Source: Lineus longissimus (lineage: Eukaryota; Nemertea; Pilidiophora; Heteronemertea; Lineidae). Taken from it: a stretch of DNA of 64,000 nt. The notes under the pieces were generated by a model. That model was not told the origin of the DNA. It ran no database searches and saw only the letters and a program-made list of their open reading frames with translations. This document shows positions 11,501 to 21,935 of this stretch, piece by piece; position 1 is the stretch's first letter, and each line of letters begins with the position of its first letter. A program made the translations under genes and the position numbers. The stretch is from assembly GCF_910592395.1 (NCBI RefSeq), contig NC_088317.1, positions 13,270,001 through 13,334,000 on the forward strand, given 5' to 3'.

Positions 11501-11916
11501 CAACCCTTCCCGGGCCGCTACGTAGCGCCCCGGGACAATGCTGTCTCCAAACAATCTGTCCCGGGCCGCTACGTAGCGCCCCGGGACAAACCTATCTCCA
11601 AACAATCTGTCCCGGGGCGCTACGTAGCGACCCGGGTCACTATCTAGGCCTATTTTACTGCTGGGGTAATTAGCGCTATCTATCAATGTGCACCGGGCCT
11701 AGAAATTCTTAGTGATTACGACCATTGTCATGGAGTTTTATCTTATTTTGTACCGGGAGTCGACCTTATGGACTGTAAGAGCCGTGGTGATGAACTTTTG
11801 TTCCACTTTGACCGTGGGTCGCAGATCATTTGATAGGGGCAGTACCGGTATTGGTGTTGGTAGACATATGCCCAATCCCAGAAATAATAAATCCCAATCC
11901 ATTTAATAGACTGTTT
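8506..11916 (-). repeat. Right inverted arm of the foldback element
   Basis: This is the inverse of 3906-6443, with only scattered differences apart from the insertion at 9393-10321. It includes the mirrored palindromic repeats near 11405-11645. High arm identity implies recent duplication or ongoing gene conversion between arms. Confidence 0.8.
9393..10321. mobile_element. Tc1/mariner-type MITE inserted in the right arm
   Basis: The left arm gives the empty-site sequence, which is interrupted here by 929 bp. The ends are inverted copies containing TCAAAAGTTTATGGACACC, and inverted similarity extends more than 200 bp inward (about 9520-9570 pairs with 10144-10205). The right flank is TA (10322-10323) and the left is TG (9391-9392), fitting a TA target with one mutation. 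The centre is AT-rich, with repeated ATATCAAAAT near 9960-10030. No transposase is present. Confidence 0.75.
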
Positions 11917-12940
11917 CCACTAAAAATATTTCTTCTTCTTATCTACATGTATTAATACTAGAACTTTATATCTACCTCCTCAGTCTTTAACCGCTTCATG
12001 GAATCTCCTAATTTTTCATATGTGCATGTAGATTTTACCCTTGAAGCCAATCAGATATGTCTCCGATCCATATTTTCAGCGCAAAATGTGTTTTTTCGTG
12101 TGTTTTTTTTCGTATGAATAGCTGGCCTGGATAAGGGTTGTCTGTAGCCTGGATTTTTTATCGCACTGTCGTTATGCCGTCTGTACAATACGGTGTACAT
12201 TGTGCCTGCACTTCATACACTCTGTACCGTCACACGTGTTTGTCATTCGGGCCGTCAAAAATGGATCCGGATGGGGATGCCAGCTGTATGTATGGATGTA
12301 TGCGTATGACCCCTAAACACACAGTAGGCCTAAACACAGTCCCCTTCCCCTTAAAGGGCATCCTGACATTGAATATCAGGCCATTTTACCTGATAAATAT
12401 ACATGTACGTTAGGAGAAGCCGTGTTGTAGGCTCTGTTTGCAAGAGGATGCTTAAAGGGGGACTAAAGGCAGGAGCAGGGGAGTTAAATTGGCCCTATTC
12501 AGGTGACGCTATGGGCACTGGGTCATGTTTGATTTGCAGTTAATATATTCCCCGTACAGGCGTGAATAGTTTTGATGTACTGTGAGATGGGAGAGACCCC
12601 TATTGGCGACATTGTGTAACTTCATCTTGCCTGCCTAGCTGCTGCCTATAGAGCCCCTTTAAAGGTTTAAGCCCCTAACTGCATATATTATTTGTTAAAT
12701 GACTACATCAATTTCACCCAAGTTCCTACCTTTAAGAATCCCTTTTCAAATCACCGGGAAAAACCATAGTCGAACTGCGCACGTGCGTTTGTTTACAGTT
12801 TCATTTCCCGCGAAATCTCAAAGATCACATGACAGTTGGACCGTGTGGATGGCGCAGTGATAGAAAATTACGTACGCCTTTCTGTCCTGTAAAAAAAGGT
12901 GATTGTTGCCCTTGGCTCTTGGCTCTTAGTTTAGGGTATC
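11917..12940. other. No gene recognised; intron sequence
   Basis: This lies within the 13.4-kb intron of the complement-like gene. Short repeat-like text occurs around 12460-12680 (aaagggggactaaagg and a later gcccctttaaagg), possibly another MITE. No protein-coding signal was seen. Confidence 0.4.
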
Positions 12941-12944
12941 CCTC

Positions 12945-13810
12945 TTTGGCTCACCGTAAGGGGAGTCTATACGATAGCGCTGTGTCCGTTGGCGGCGGCG
13001 GCGGCGGCGTCGTCGTCGTCGTCGTCGTCGTCCGTCGTATCCTGTTTCAGAAACAGTGGCACGTTTCTTAACCGCTAGGGCTATGAACTTGAAACTTTGT
13101 ACACAGCACCCCCTAGGTCAGTTGACCTCTGACACTGAATTTCGGTCCGATGTGATTCTCAACTTGGCCACCAGGGGGCCAAATGTCGATATCTAAAAAG
13201 TGTGATATCTCGCTTATTAGTGACTTGTTTTCGATGAAACTTTTGTTGTAGGTACTCATAGCAAATATACATCTTATATAATACGGGTTTTTAATTTGAC
13301 CTACTATTCAAGGTCACAGAGGTCATATGGCGTAAATTGGCCGTTAGAGTGTAAACTATGGTATGTTTCTTAACCACTAAAGCTTTGAACTTGAAAATTG
13401 GTACATATAACCCCCTATATCACATAACCTCTGGTGCTGAATTTCAGTTTGATCTGATTCTCAACTTTGCCATCAGGGGGCCAAAAGTGGAAATCTAAAA
13501 AGTGTGATATCTCGCTTATAAGTGACTTGTTTTTGATAAGATTTTTATGGTAGGTACTCTTAGGAAGAAAACAACATCACATTTCTTACGGGTTTTCAAT
13601 TTGACGTACTTTTCAAGGTCACAGAGGTCATATGGAGTAAATTGGCCGTTATAGTGTAAACTATGACACGTTTCTTAACCAGTAAAGCTATGAACTTGAA
13701 ATTTGATACACATGACTCCCTACGTCATGTAACCTCGGACACCGAATTTCGATCTGATCTGGTACTTAACTCGGCCACCAGGAGGCCAAAACTAAAATAG
13801 GTAAAAAGTG
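12945..13810. repeat. ~300-bp tandem repeat block with GGC/GTC microsatellite
   Basis: Three units begin near 13061, 13363 and 13669, each starting GTTTCTTAACC and followed by ATGAACTTGAAA. Period is 302-306 bp with moderate divergence. Upstream at 12990-13035 is a GGC run followed by a GTC run. The leader and first unit recur at about 18007-18135, so this is a dispersed family with local tandem growth. Its class is unknown. Confidence 0.75.
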
Positions 13811-16800
13811 CAATATTGGCTCATTGTCTATAGTGACCATTAAAGTTGCATGGGTTTTTTAACCTCATTTTGCGATAACCTCGTTTGTCCATAAGGGCTG
13901 ACCGATTCGGGCGCAATCGGCATCATTGGCTGTGTTTGGCATCATAGGTGTGTCTCGTGAAGTGATTTTGGACAACAAACCATCGTATATATCTGTTTTT
14001 TTCGTTTTTCCATGTAATTTTGCCACGCCCCTTTTCTAGGGTGTTATTCATATTGATTTATTATGGTCATATGTACGTACATTCGTACAAGGGGACGAGC
14101 TTACTATGTTCGAACAAATCGAGTACATTCGCAAAATGTTGATTTTTTGGACGCGTGTGAGTAGTGCAAATCGGCCACAAACAATTTATTCCATTTGATT
14201 CCATTTGATTCCATCGACAAATATTTAAAGAAAAGAACGAATATCGTGCCAGTTCGATAGTTTCAGGTTTGATTAGTAAGGTTTGATCCGGGGGTGTGAT
14301 AATGATATGCTACATTAGCCGATAATCAACCTGGGATCGATGAAGTATTGCAGGTGTATGACTGTATGCAACTAAGCTTATGGTGAGCATTCGGAACGAG
14401 GTAATCACCGTAATTCCCGTCATCCATTAATGTTTACAGCGTTCACTGCTTGCTTTCCGTACAAAATCAGTAAGTTTTCAGATGTCGAGGTGATGGAAAT
14501 ACTCATCGAAGTGTCAATTAGTTGTCTGTGAATCGCTGGCAGCATTGGTATGACCTGGTTTGGGTGACACTGACTGACAGAGTTGCACTTGCAGCCTGAT
14601 GCGGATGGCCGGTGAATTCTGAAGTCAACGTATACGTATAGGCCGGATATCCTAAACAGCGTCCACCAGCGTCCACCAGGTTTCAAAGTTATCAAAATTA
14701 TATTTTCTTGACATAAATCAATAATATTATCAGTGCAGTGCCCTAGTAAGCGCGCAGCGCCTTTAGGTTGGGGGGAAACCCCCCAAACCCCCTGGTTGGG
14801 ACCCTGCTATAGTTCCTTCCGCCAATGTTTTGTTTTGATAGACAGTTTTCTCCGTGTATCGCATTAGCAGTAACTCAACTCCATCGTCATAATAGCCGGC
14901 AAAGAAATGGAAAATGTCCCCCCCCCCCGAAAGGTGTCCAGACTATCGTAGTCTGGGACTCTGGCAGATTATAATGTAAAGTGCAAGCTCTATTGAACTC
15001 GCGCAACTGTCGCCATGGAGAGCCATGGTCGTACCTGGGCAACCAATTCAAGGGGTCAGGGATCAGGTTTTTCCCCACCAACATGTTGCCGATGGTTAAT
15101 GCATAAAAAATTGGTTGGAAAGGGTTTTTGCAGGCCAAGAGACTGGAAGACACTTGACTCTTGAGGAACACCAGACTGATGAACAAAGAACCTGAGGAAC
15201 ATAGAACCCTCTTCATGTCTGGGAGCATAAAAAGCCTGCTAGCGAATATTGATTATTCTTTAGAAAAAACCAGAAGATCTGCAAAACCAATGGTACCCCA
15301 TAAAAACATACATTTCTCCTTAAGGTGTCTTCGGATCCCACCACGGCCCGTGTGGAATTCGTTCAAAAGGTTTATTGAAATCTCAAAATAAATTTTTTTT
15401 TTCTCGAACGCCTGCCCGTCTTTTGCTTCATTATTTCGGGATTATATCCATTTTAAGCATCTTTTGGATACTGTTACTAAAGTATCAAAAATCAAAACAC
15501 ATATGTCGGGGGTTAAACCCCCAGAAATTGAAGTTTGATTAAAAAACAGTGAGAATAATCGTGTGGTTCTCTCTCGGAGCTCAGAATAGTCGAGTTGCTA
15601 CTTTCGCGCGTTTATCTCTTCTGGCGGCCATTTTAAGTCAAATTTAAGCCATTTGAAACGAATCCATGGACTTGAGAAACATTGTTTACATTGGATGACG
15701 TCGTATGCACGTTAACCATAGTAGCGCTTTCTTTTCTGCTGCGCGCTTATAATCTGTGCCTCTTAATGATTCAGCGATATCTAGAAATCATCACTTGCGT
15801 GTTTCCAGGGAATGTGAAGATTTTTTTCATATTTTTGCATTTTTCTCCAAATATAGGGTTTAAAATGTGCCTTAGCCTGATTATACTTCTAACCTCTTCA
15901 ATTAGTACTCGCATTTTAGTCTGGTGGTCTGCCATCTTGGATTCAGTAAGTGAACCAATTGGTCCAGTCCCTGTTGACAACATTATAGCAATCATTTCTC
16001 ACAGTGAGCCATTATCGCCGAAGGGCTTGTCTCGTTTATCAGTGACTTGTTTTTGATGATATTCTTATGGTACTTACTCCAAGCAACGATACATCACATG
16101 TCATACCGACTTTGGTTTGACCTATATACTATACATGTACAATGTTTCTTAATCTGGATGAATTCCAAAGCACCAAATATCTATACGGTGAGCACAATGG
16201 CCCCTGGCCGTTTTATTTACAAGCTACTTGGACTGAGTACTAGCGTACTGCATGTGGTACACCACAGGTGGGCACGAATCACTTTCAACACTGACACTAG
16301 GGCAGTGAAGCCCAAAGCATGAATATCTAGTTAATCTATAGATGTTACGCTATGAATAGTTCATTTATCACTTGCATTCGACTGCCAACTATTTTGTTAT
16401 CCATATGTAAAATTGGAAATGAAATTCGGTTCGCGTACATTGAATAAAACATGGCTTCTGATTTAGTGTCGGCATATTCCGATAGAGGGAACATTCCTCG
16501 CTATTTCTACGGTGACCGGGATGTCTAATGAAAGTTTGTTGCTTGGCATTCTGCTCATTTGCGCTCCTGGTGACGAGATAGGAATAATTCATTCCTACAA
16601 ATGTCAACCCAGCCACCTGTCGATACTGTTCGACGAGACACCAGAGATCTGCCGAAGAAGAAAGCGGCCATGATGTTTTCCTTGGAGCGAGTGCCGTTTA
16701 TCTTCTTTTAAATCCCGACTTGGAACCCAAACGGATAGCAGTCTTTCAATGAAATTTGACACAAAATCGCAATATCCTTTTTATCATTGATTACGTAATT

Positions 16801-17203
16801 TGCATGTTTATTGCTAATTTGGGCCAAATTTTGACAAAGAATCGTTTCAGGAAAACTCCTGCATACCGCTTGGTAGAGAGCACTGAAACTTTTAGGGACG
16901 ATAGTTGATATGTTGTGATATGCTCAGATTGTATCTTGATTAAAATGCCTGAGCTTTATCATGGCTTTTAGCAAATTGCCCGAGAGAGCTGTGAGGTGAA
17001 AGGAAACTTACCATGACCAGACTCTTTATTTGAAAGATTCTGCCCATTAAAAGTGTAGATTTTTTTAAATCAACCATTAGTTTATCAGATATAAAAGGAA
17101 AATAATGTCAAGCTCAACTTTTCTCAGGGGGGTAGGGGTAGGCAGCAAAGAGTACATTTAGATTAATTTATCACGGATTCTCCATTTTATCCCTTAAATC
17201 CAG
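13811..17203. other. Intron sequence without recognised gene
   Basis: No splice-bounded exon or transposase was recognised. A dispersed-repeat-like GC-rich segment at about 14735-14800 combines gcgcgcagcgcc with ggggggaaaccccccaaac. An AAAATGGCGGCC motif on the minus strand at about 15623-15637 resembles YY1 sites. The long open frame at 15682-16056 has no recognisable domain and is probably chance. Confidence 0.4.
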
Positions 17204-17375
17204 GTTGACCGCTTTTGTTGCCAAAGTGTTCTGCCAAGCCGCCAGCATTAGAAGCATGGGGGAAATGCTCCCTAAGCACGTGGAGGAAGCCGTCAACTGG
17301 CTCTTCAAAAACGCTTGGGAGAGTGAAAGCGGGAGATTCTTCGAAAAATACCATATCAGGTACCCATATACGTTG
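17204..17375 (+). CDS. Complement C3/C4-like thioester protein, second visible exon
   Basis: The acceptor ccag ends at 17203. The first base completes the Trp codon begun at 3840-3841, and the rest reads LTAFVAKVFCQAAS then HVEEAVNWLFKNAW. This matches the helical repeat of the thioester domain after GCGEQN. The donor ttg|gtaagt begins at 17376, leaving phase 0. An alternative donor (cag|gtaccc) lies shortly upstream. The end of the exon (SGRFFEKYHIRYPYTL) covers the region where C3 and C4B carry the catalytic His. Here the aligned position appears to be Tyr, though hand alignment could be off by one or two residues. Confidence 0.85.
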
Positions 17376-18680
17376 GTAAGTAAAAGAATAGGGATGACTT
17401 TTGAGTCTCCTCGATCGGTTATAGCCCGAACCCAACGCTTACATGGCTTTCGTTTATCCTGGATTCCGCAGCAATAAGAGTTCAAGAAGCATTGCCCTCC
17501 CTGAATGGGAGACTTGCCCATCACAGGGCTTCACTTCAAATCAGTACTGGCACCCATGTTTACCTCATGGTGAAGGGAAGCACATTGGGTGAAGTTTCAT
17601 ACTCAAGGATAGATAAATCGCACATGTACTTATACCTACTGCATAAGTGTCATGAGTGTAGGTCCTTTTAGTGGCGCTAACATTAATTGATCAATCATGA
17701 ATGTAATATCAATCAAAATTTTGAGGGAAAATCGCAGGCTCTTTACACACCAAAACTCATAAAAAAATCTTCTATGAGTGTAAGCATGTTAGAAAGTAAC
17801 TAGTTTAGCATGTTCTATAGAAATATGGTAACAAAAAACCGACTGATCACCGAATCTCTTAATAATTGAAATCTGTGCGATGGACCACCAATTTTGGAGC
17901 GTCGGGGCATAATAATGATAATAGCACCAAGAAAGTGATGGTGTACTGGCCAGTGAGCAAATGTGTCACATCCACTCCTGAAAAAAGTGGGTTAATTTTC
18001 CTTTTTCGTTCACCCGTAGGGAAGTCTATATAATACCGCAGTGTCCGTCGTCCGTCGTCTGTATCCTGTTTCAAAAACAGTGGCACGTTTCTTAACCAAA
18101 AGGACTATGAACTTGAAACTTTGTACACATGACCTTTTTACCAACATGTTACCAACATTTTTAGCGCTGTCGAATCCTGCCCGTATAATTATAACGTACC
18201 CCTATCAATTTTGCGTCATCATCAGTTTGTGTAGTTTAGCATTGAACGACAATTAGTGGCACCGCAAAAGTATACGGAAAAATGCAAGAACTACATTGTA
18301 TATTCAATGCGGGACGCTTTACGTATGATATGGAACAATTTAACTTGCATTTGCAGCTAAATAGAGACTTTTATCATCTTTCCATCTCTACATCTACATC
18401 ATGATTTGAGAAGTACTAAAATACGTGAAGTTTTTATAGATATTAGAGGCGTTTTCATTGCGTGAGTTATCTCGAGCTGTTCACAAATTGCACACGGATA
18501 ACTTAAGTTACCGATGTTGAAGCTCATTTTATGTCCGACTTACAGTACGTATCAATTACCCGTATGCGCCATTCGTATTTTTTATACGGATAAGTGATAG
18601 GTTTTGACGGTGCTGGAAGTCACTATCTAGTATGACGTTAACTAACTACCGGTATCAGCTTTCTCAATATCTAACTACAG
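17376..18680. other. Intron with a dispersed repeat copy
   Basis: No additional exon was recognised. About 18007-18135 is a diverged copy of the leader and first unit of the 12945-13810 repeat family, including GTGGCACGTTTCTTAACC. Confidence 0.5.
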
Positions 18681-18758
18681 GGCCAAGGTCAAACTCTAAT
18701 GAACGATGTGACGTTAAGTTCATTTATCGTGGAATGCATTGCAACATGTAAGGACGTG
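18681..18758 (+). CDS. Complement C3/C4-like thioester protein, short third exon
   Basis: This 78-bp exon is bounded by acceptor actacag (ends 18680) and donor gtg|gtgagt (18759), with phase 0 on both sides. It encodes 26 residues including MNDVTLSSFIVEC. This corresponds to the conserved GG..D..xLTAFV helix of C3/C4/A2M proteins and fills precisely the gap between the neighbouring exons. It is too short to show as a long ORF. The family pattern and flanking splice sites support it. Confidence 0.75.
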
Positions 18759-18967
18759 GTGAGTGTCATTCAAATTCTCATCCAAATTGACCAATATTCC
18801 AGATGGTGTTATCTCCATTTAATGATGACACCCATATGGACCATCTAAGGATAACTTTGATAATAAATGAGCTTATTGTAGTTAAATGACATTGCTCATT
18901 TCGTTGAATCAGTAGCGGTTACTGTATGTAGTCACCCAATGTTGATTATAATCCTTTAACATTTCAG

Positions 18968-19157
18968 ATCAATCAGTCATCTGGTGACCACGCCCATCGT
19001 ATGCGCACGGCAGTCCAGTACCTTGAGGATAACCGCCGGAGCCAGCTTGGTAAACCATACGGCCAGGCGATCCTTGCATATGCCTTGACACTGACGCATA
19101 GCATTTATAGACACGAAGCTAACCAAGATCTTTGGAATTTGTCACATTTCGATAGCG
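18968..19157 (+). CDS. Complement C3/C4-like thioester protein, fourth visible exon
   Basis: The acceptor tttcag ends at 18967 and the donor g|gtgaga begins at 19158. The exon enters in phase 0 and leaves in phase 1. It encodes RMRTAVQYLEDNRR and AILAYALTLTHS, the next helical hairpin of the thioester domain (compare AYALTL in C4). The leftover base joins the first two bases of 33751 to give a Val codon. The following intron is 14.6 kb and holds the DIRS and LINE elements. Confidence 0.85.
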
Positions 19158-21366
19158 GTGAGATTTTTTGCGAGTTCTTTGCACGCATGAGATCCAGATC
19201 AAATTAATTAGGCCTTTCTAAGTTCCACTGGCCATGAAAAAACGAGGGTAAGGACTCCAAGGATGATTTGAAGCCCTTTTTAGCTCAGCTGACCAAATGT
19301 CAGCAGAGCTGGTTAAATAGCTATTCAGTGTATGTAAGTGAGTGAGTGAGTGAGTGAGTGAGTCCATCTGTTCAACTATACCCCGACGTTTTGTAACGAC
19401 TGAAGCCAGACACTTCATATTATAGTAGTTGTAGATCTTGGTGAACTCTTATCAGAAACCAAAAATGAGCGTGATTCGACCTACTTCCTGCGAGCGAGAC
19501 GCCGTAGAAGAAATTGGCCTATCTCGGCCTAGGCACATCAGAATCAGTCACAATATGCTTTATTATTATGATAAAAATGTTATATAATTATAAATTTTTA
19601 AAAAATTTGAAATTTTGATCAGGAGGGGGCGCAACGTGCCTTAGAATATTTTTCGTCGATTCAAATTCCCGCCCAATGACGTCATCTATCGACGAGGTTT
19701 ACTATTCGCCAGGTATCAAAATGGCGGCTGCAGATCAACGCTTTCGGTGTTGATGTGGTAAGTAAAATATCAAATTTTTTTCCAGTTGTATCTTCGATGT
19801 TCATGACCATCGGGTGCGTATGTTTTGATCAAAGTAGTAGTGATGGATCTTTTCAAATTTGCCTATAGTTTTTAATCAATTGAAGCCAGAGGTTTTCTTT
19901 TGGTACCCGTAGTTTTATAATTTTCAGAAAATTATTGAAGTGGTGGTTGGTATTTTAGGCCAAATAATTTCGACATTTTGGCAGTAACTTTGCGTTGGAT
20001 CCCCATCAATTATTATATCTGAACTTTTCAAATTTCATATATCTGAACTTTTCAAGTTTCAAATAGCCTACGCAATTATCATTTCGGTGATATATAACGC
20101 ATGCATGTCATAATTGATTAATCTCCGTAAAACGCGCATTTAAAACGGCGAAAGCTCTTGATAAACACTCTGGTGGCGGTCGCACTAAATAACGACAGGT
20201 AGGGCCCGGAGAAAAAAAGGTAGCGCCCGGATGTTGAATCGGGATTTTTATGCACTTTTAACTGCATATATATGTTGTTTAGATGTATTTCTAACAGTTC
20301 TGTAACTTTGATGACCAAGCTTGCAGCCAAATTTGGTAAAATTGATGCTTGCTTATGGACTGCGCTAGCGACCGGAGAATTCGCCGTCGGCCATTTTGGC
20401 TACGGTCCCTCAGTTGTTCTCGCCATTTACGTTTGTTTTCTCCCTGTCTGGTCATTGGCCGTGACAACAATTATTAAGTCACATTATGACATCGTAGTAT
20501 AAATTCCACTGCAGTTTCCTTACGCAGCAATGCTCATGTTTTTGACTTGCAATCCTGTACTGTCTGTACACTGCGCTGTGCATGGCTGTGCTGTAGGCTG
20601 TAAAAAAGCCAAAAACGATAGCCTAGCCCTATATAGGCTTAGAGTATAACTCAACAGGCCCTCATGATTCATTTGATGGACACCTTATTTGATAGTACCT
20701 CATCATTAAGTCCAATAGATCCTGTTCTGTCACATGTCGTAGACGATAGACAATTTTCAAAATGTAGTACACCACTCGCTCATCTTTAAGCCCAGCTCTC
20801 GGCTCACATCATGTGGGCATGGTTGGCTGTTGAGTGTTATGGTTCAGTCTGTGAGACTAATTTAAAGAGGTTACACTTTTATTTTGAATTGGAAAACAGC
20901 CCACAGGACTGACTTTTCACTGAGTAAAAAAAGTGTGCCCTTCGAAGGTTAAGTTTCTTTTTGGATATGCTTCCATAGATGCCTTGTTCAGGATATCATC
21001 TGACAAATGCCTGATCAAGCACAGACTGTATCCGGTGGTGTACATTTCCCCGTCTATGTCACCCTTTTTTATTCAGTCAGTGTTAATTTCTCTTCTCTTT
21101 TTTTTATAGATTAACTGTTATTGGTTATTGCAAGAGGAGTCGTTGGCACATTTCAAGTCCAGTAAAGCACTTGTTGTTCCCACATCAGAGTAAGGTGTGC
21201 TTACTCGTTTTACTGCTTTCCATTCCCGGAGAGCGTTATCAAATATCTGCCGCAAGGCAACAAATATCTGCCGCAAGGCATCAAATATCTGCCGCACCAA
21301 TAAAGTTCATTTTGTTAACCAACTCTTTATCTTCTTTTCTTCACATACAAAAAAGACCAACCCAAA
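19158..21366. other. Intron sequence before the DIRS element
   Basis: No exon was recognised. It contains a GAGT microsatellite (19335-19362), a possible promoter at 19660-19765, and three 21-bp tandem units (CAAATATCTGCCGCAAGGCA, 21240-21299). Open frames at 20118-20502 show no known motif. Confidence 0.4.
19660..19765 (+). promoter_or_regulatory. Candidate promoter: CRE plus YY1-like motif and splice donor
   Basis: A perfect TGACGTCA lies at 19677-19684 and CAAAATGGCGGC (YY1 consensus type) at 19717-19728. A splice-donor-like G|GTAAGT follows at 19758. This spacing resembles a short first exon of a TATA-less metazoan promoter. No downstream coding exon was identified. It could be an intronic promoter, a transposon promoter or chance. 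Confidence 0.35.
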
Positions 21367-21560
21367 CATTTTGTGTCATTCAAACTTACCTATGGAACTC
21401 TTTTGCATGTTACTCCATTTGGGCTCAAACACAAGAGTATCCCTTTAATTTTCTGAAGGGAGAACTGAGTTAACAGCTCGGCCGCCAGGCGGCGCCCTGA
21501 CCGATCCCGCGAGATCGCGCCGATCTCATGCCGCCATATTCAGTCTTTACTCTTGTGCTT
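21367..21560 (+). repeat. DIRS left inverted terminal repeat
   Basis: Inverse of about 27708-27875 plus terminal bases found in the internal complementary region. It contains a GC-rich segment near 21480-21525 and GCCGCCATATT (21530-21540), the reverse of an ATGGCGGC motif. Confidence 0.85.
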
Positions 21561-21935
21561 CTACGAAGCACATCGTTTTTTCAAAGCTGCCATGAATTCG
21601 ATTTAAAACCAAATTCAACCAGCCAAGTCTAGACGATTTTTGGGTTCATTCACCTACGGAGTAGACCGCCAAACTAATCTTGGCATCAGTATTGTCCAGT
21701 CTATTTAATTATAGACCTTTCTTAGCTAGCTTATTCGACCCGGCTCCATTATTTTGATCTTGGTAGGGTAGATTTACGTAGGCTATTCTCCTCTCTATTG
21801 TAATGAACAAGACTCAGATCCATTGCAATAGTGTTTAATTCAAGTAGGCATGTTTTCCTTTCCATTAATAATTGCGTCCTTTCTGGCCTACTTGGGGTTC
21901 CCAGTGTTTTTATTGTCATTGGTACCATTTTTTAT

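Larger units (their letters stand above)
3906..11916. mobile_element. 8-kb foldback element with ~2.5-kb inverted arms
   Basis: The sequence from 3906 reads inward as the near-identical inverse of that ending at 11916. The arms (3906-6443 and 8506-11916) match over ~2.5 kb, allowing for a 929-bp MITE in the right arm and a 50-bp duplication in the left. Terminal sequence AAACAGTC..GGGATTTATTATTTC resembles that of the 1030-1417 MITE. The ~2-kb centre holds tandem repeats and a LINE fragment but no transposase. This fits a foldback-type non-autonomous DNA transposon. A segmental inverted duplication of a smaller element, or an assembly palindrome, is the alternative. No clear target duplication is visible. 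Confidence 0.7.

Noticed and set aside
15682-16056. 124-codon hydrophobic ORF in the host intron
   Set aside because: No recognisable family, splice context or homologous pattern. The region is AT-rich and hydrophobic composition follows from T-rich codons.
19335-19362. GAGT microsatellite as possible telomeric or CRISPR-like repeat
   Set aside because: A simple 4-bp microsatellite without spacers. CRISPR arrays are not expected in an animal genome.
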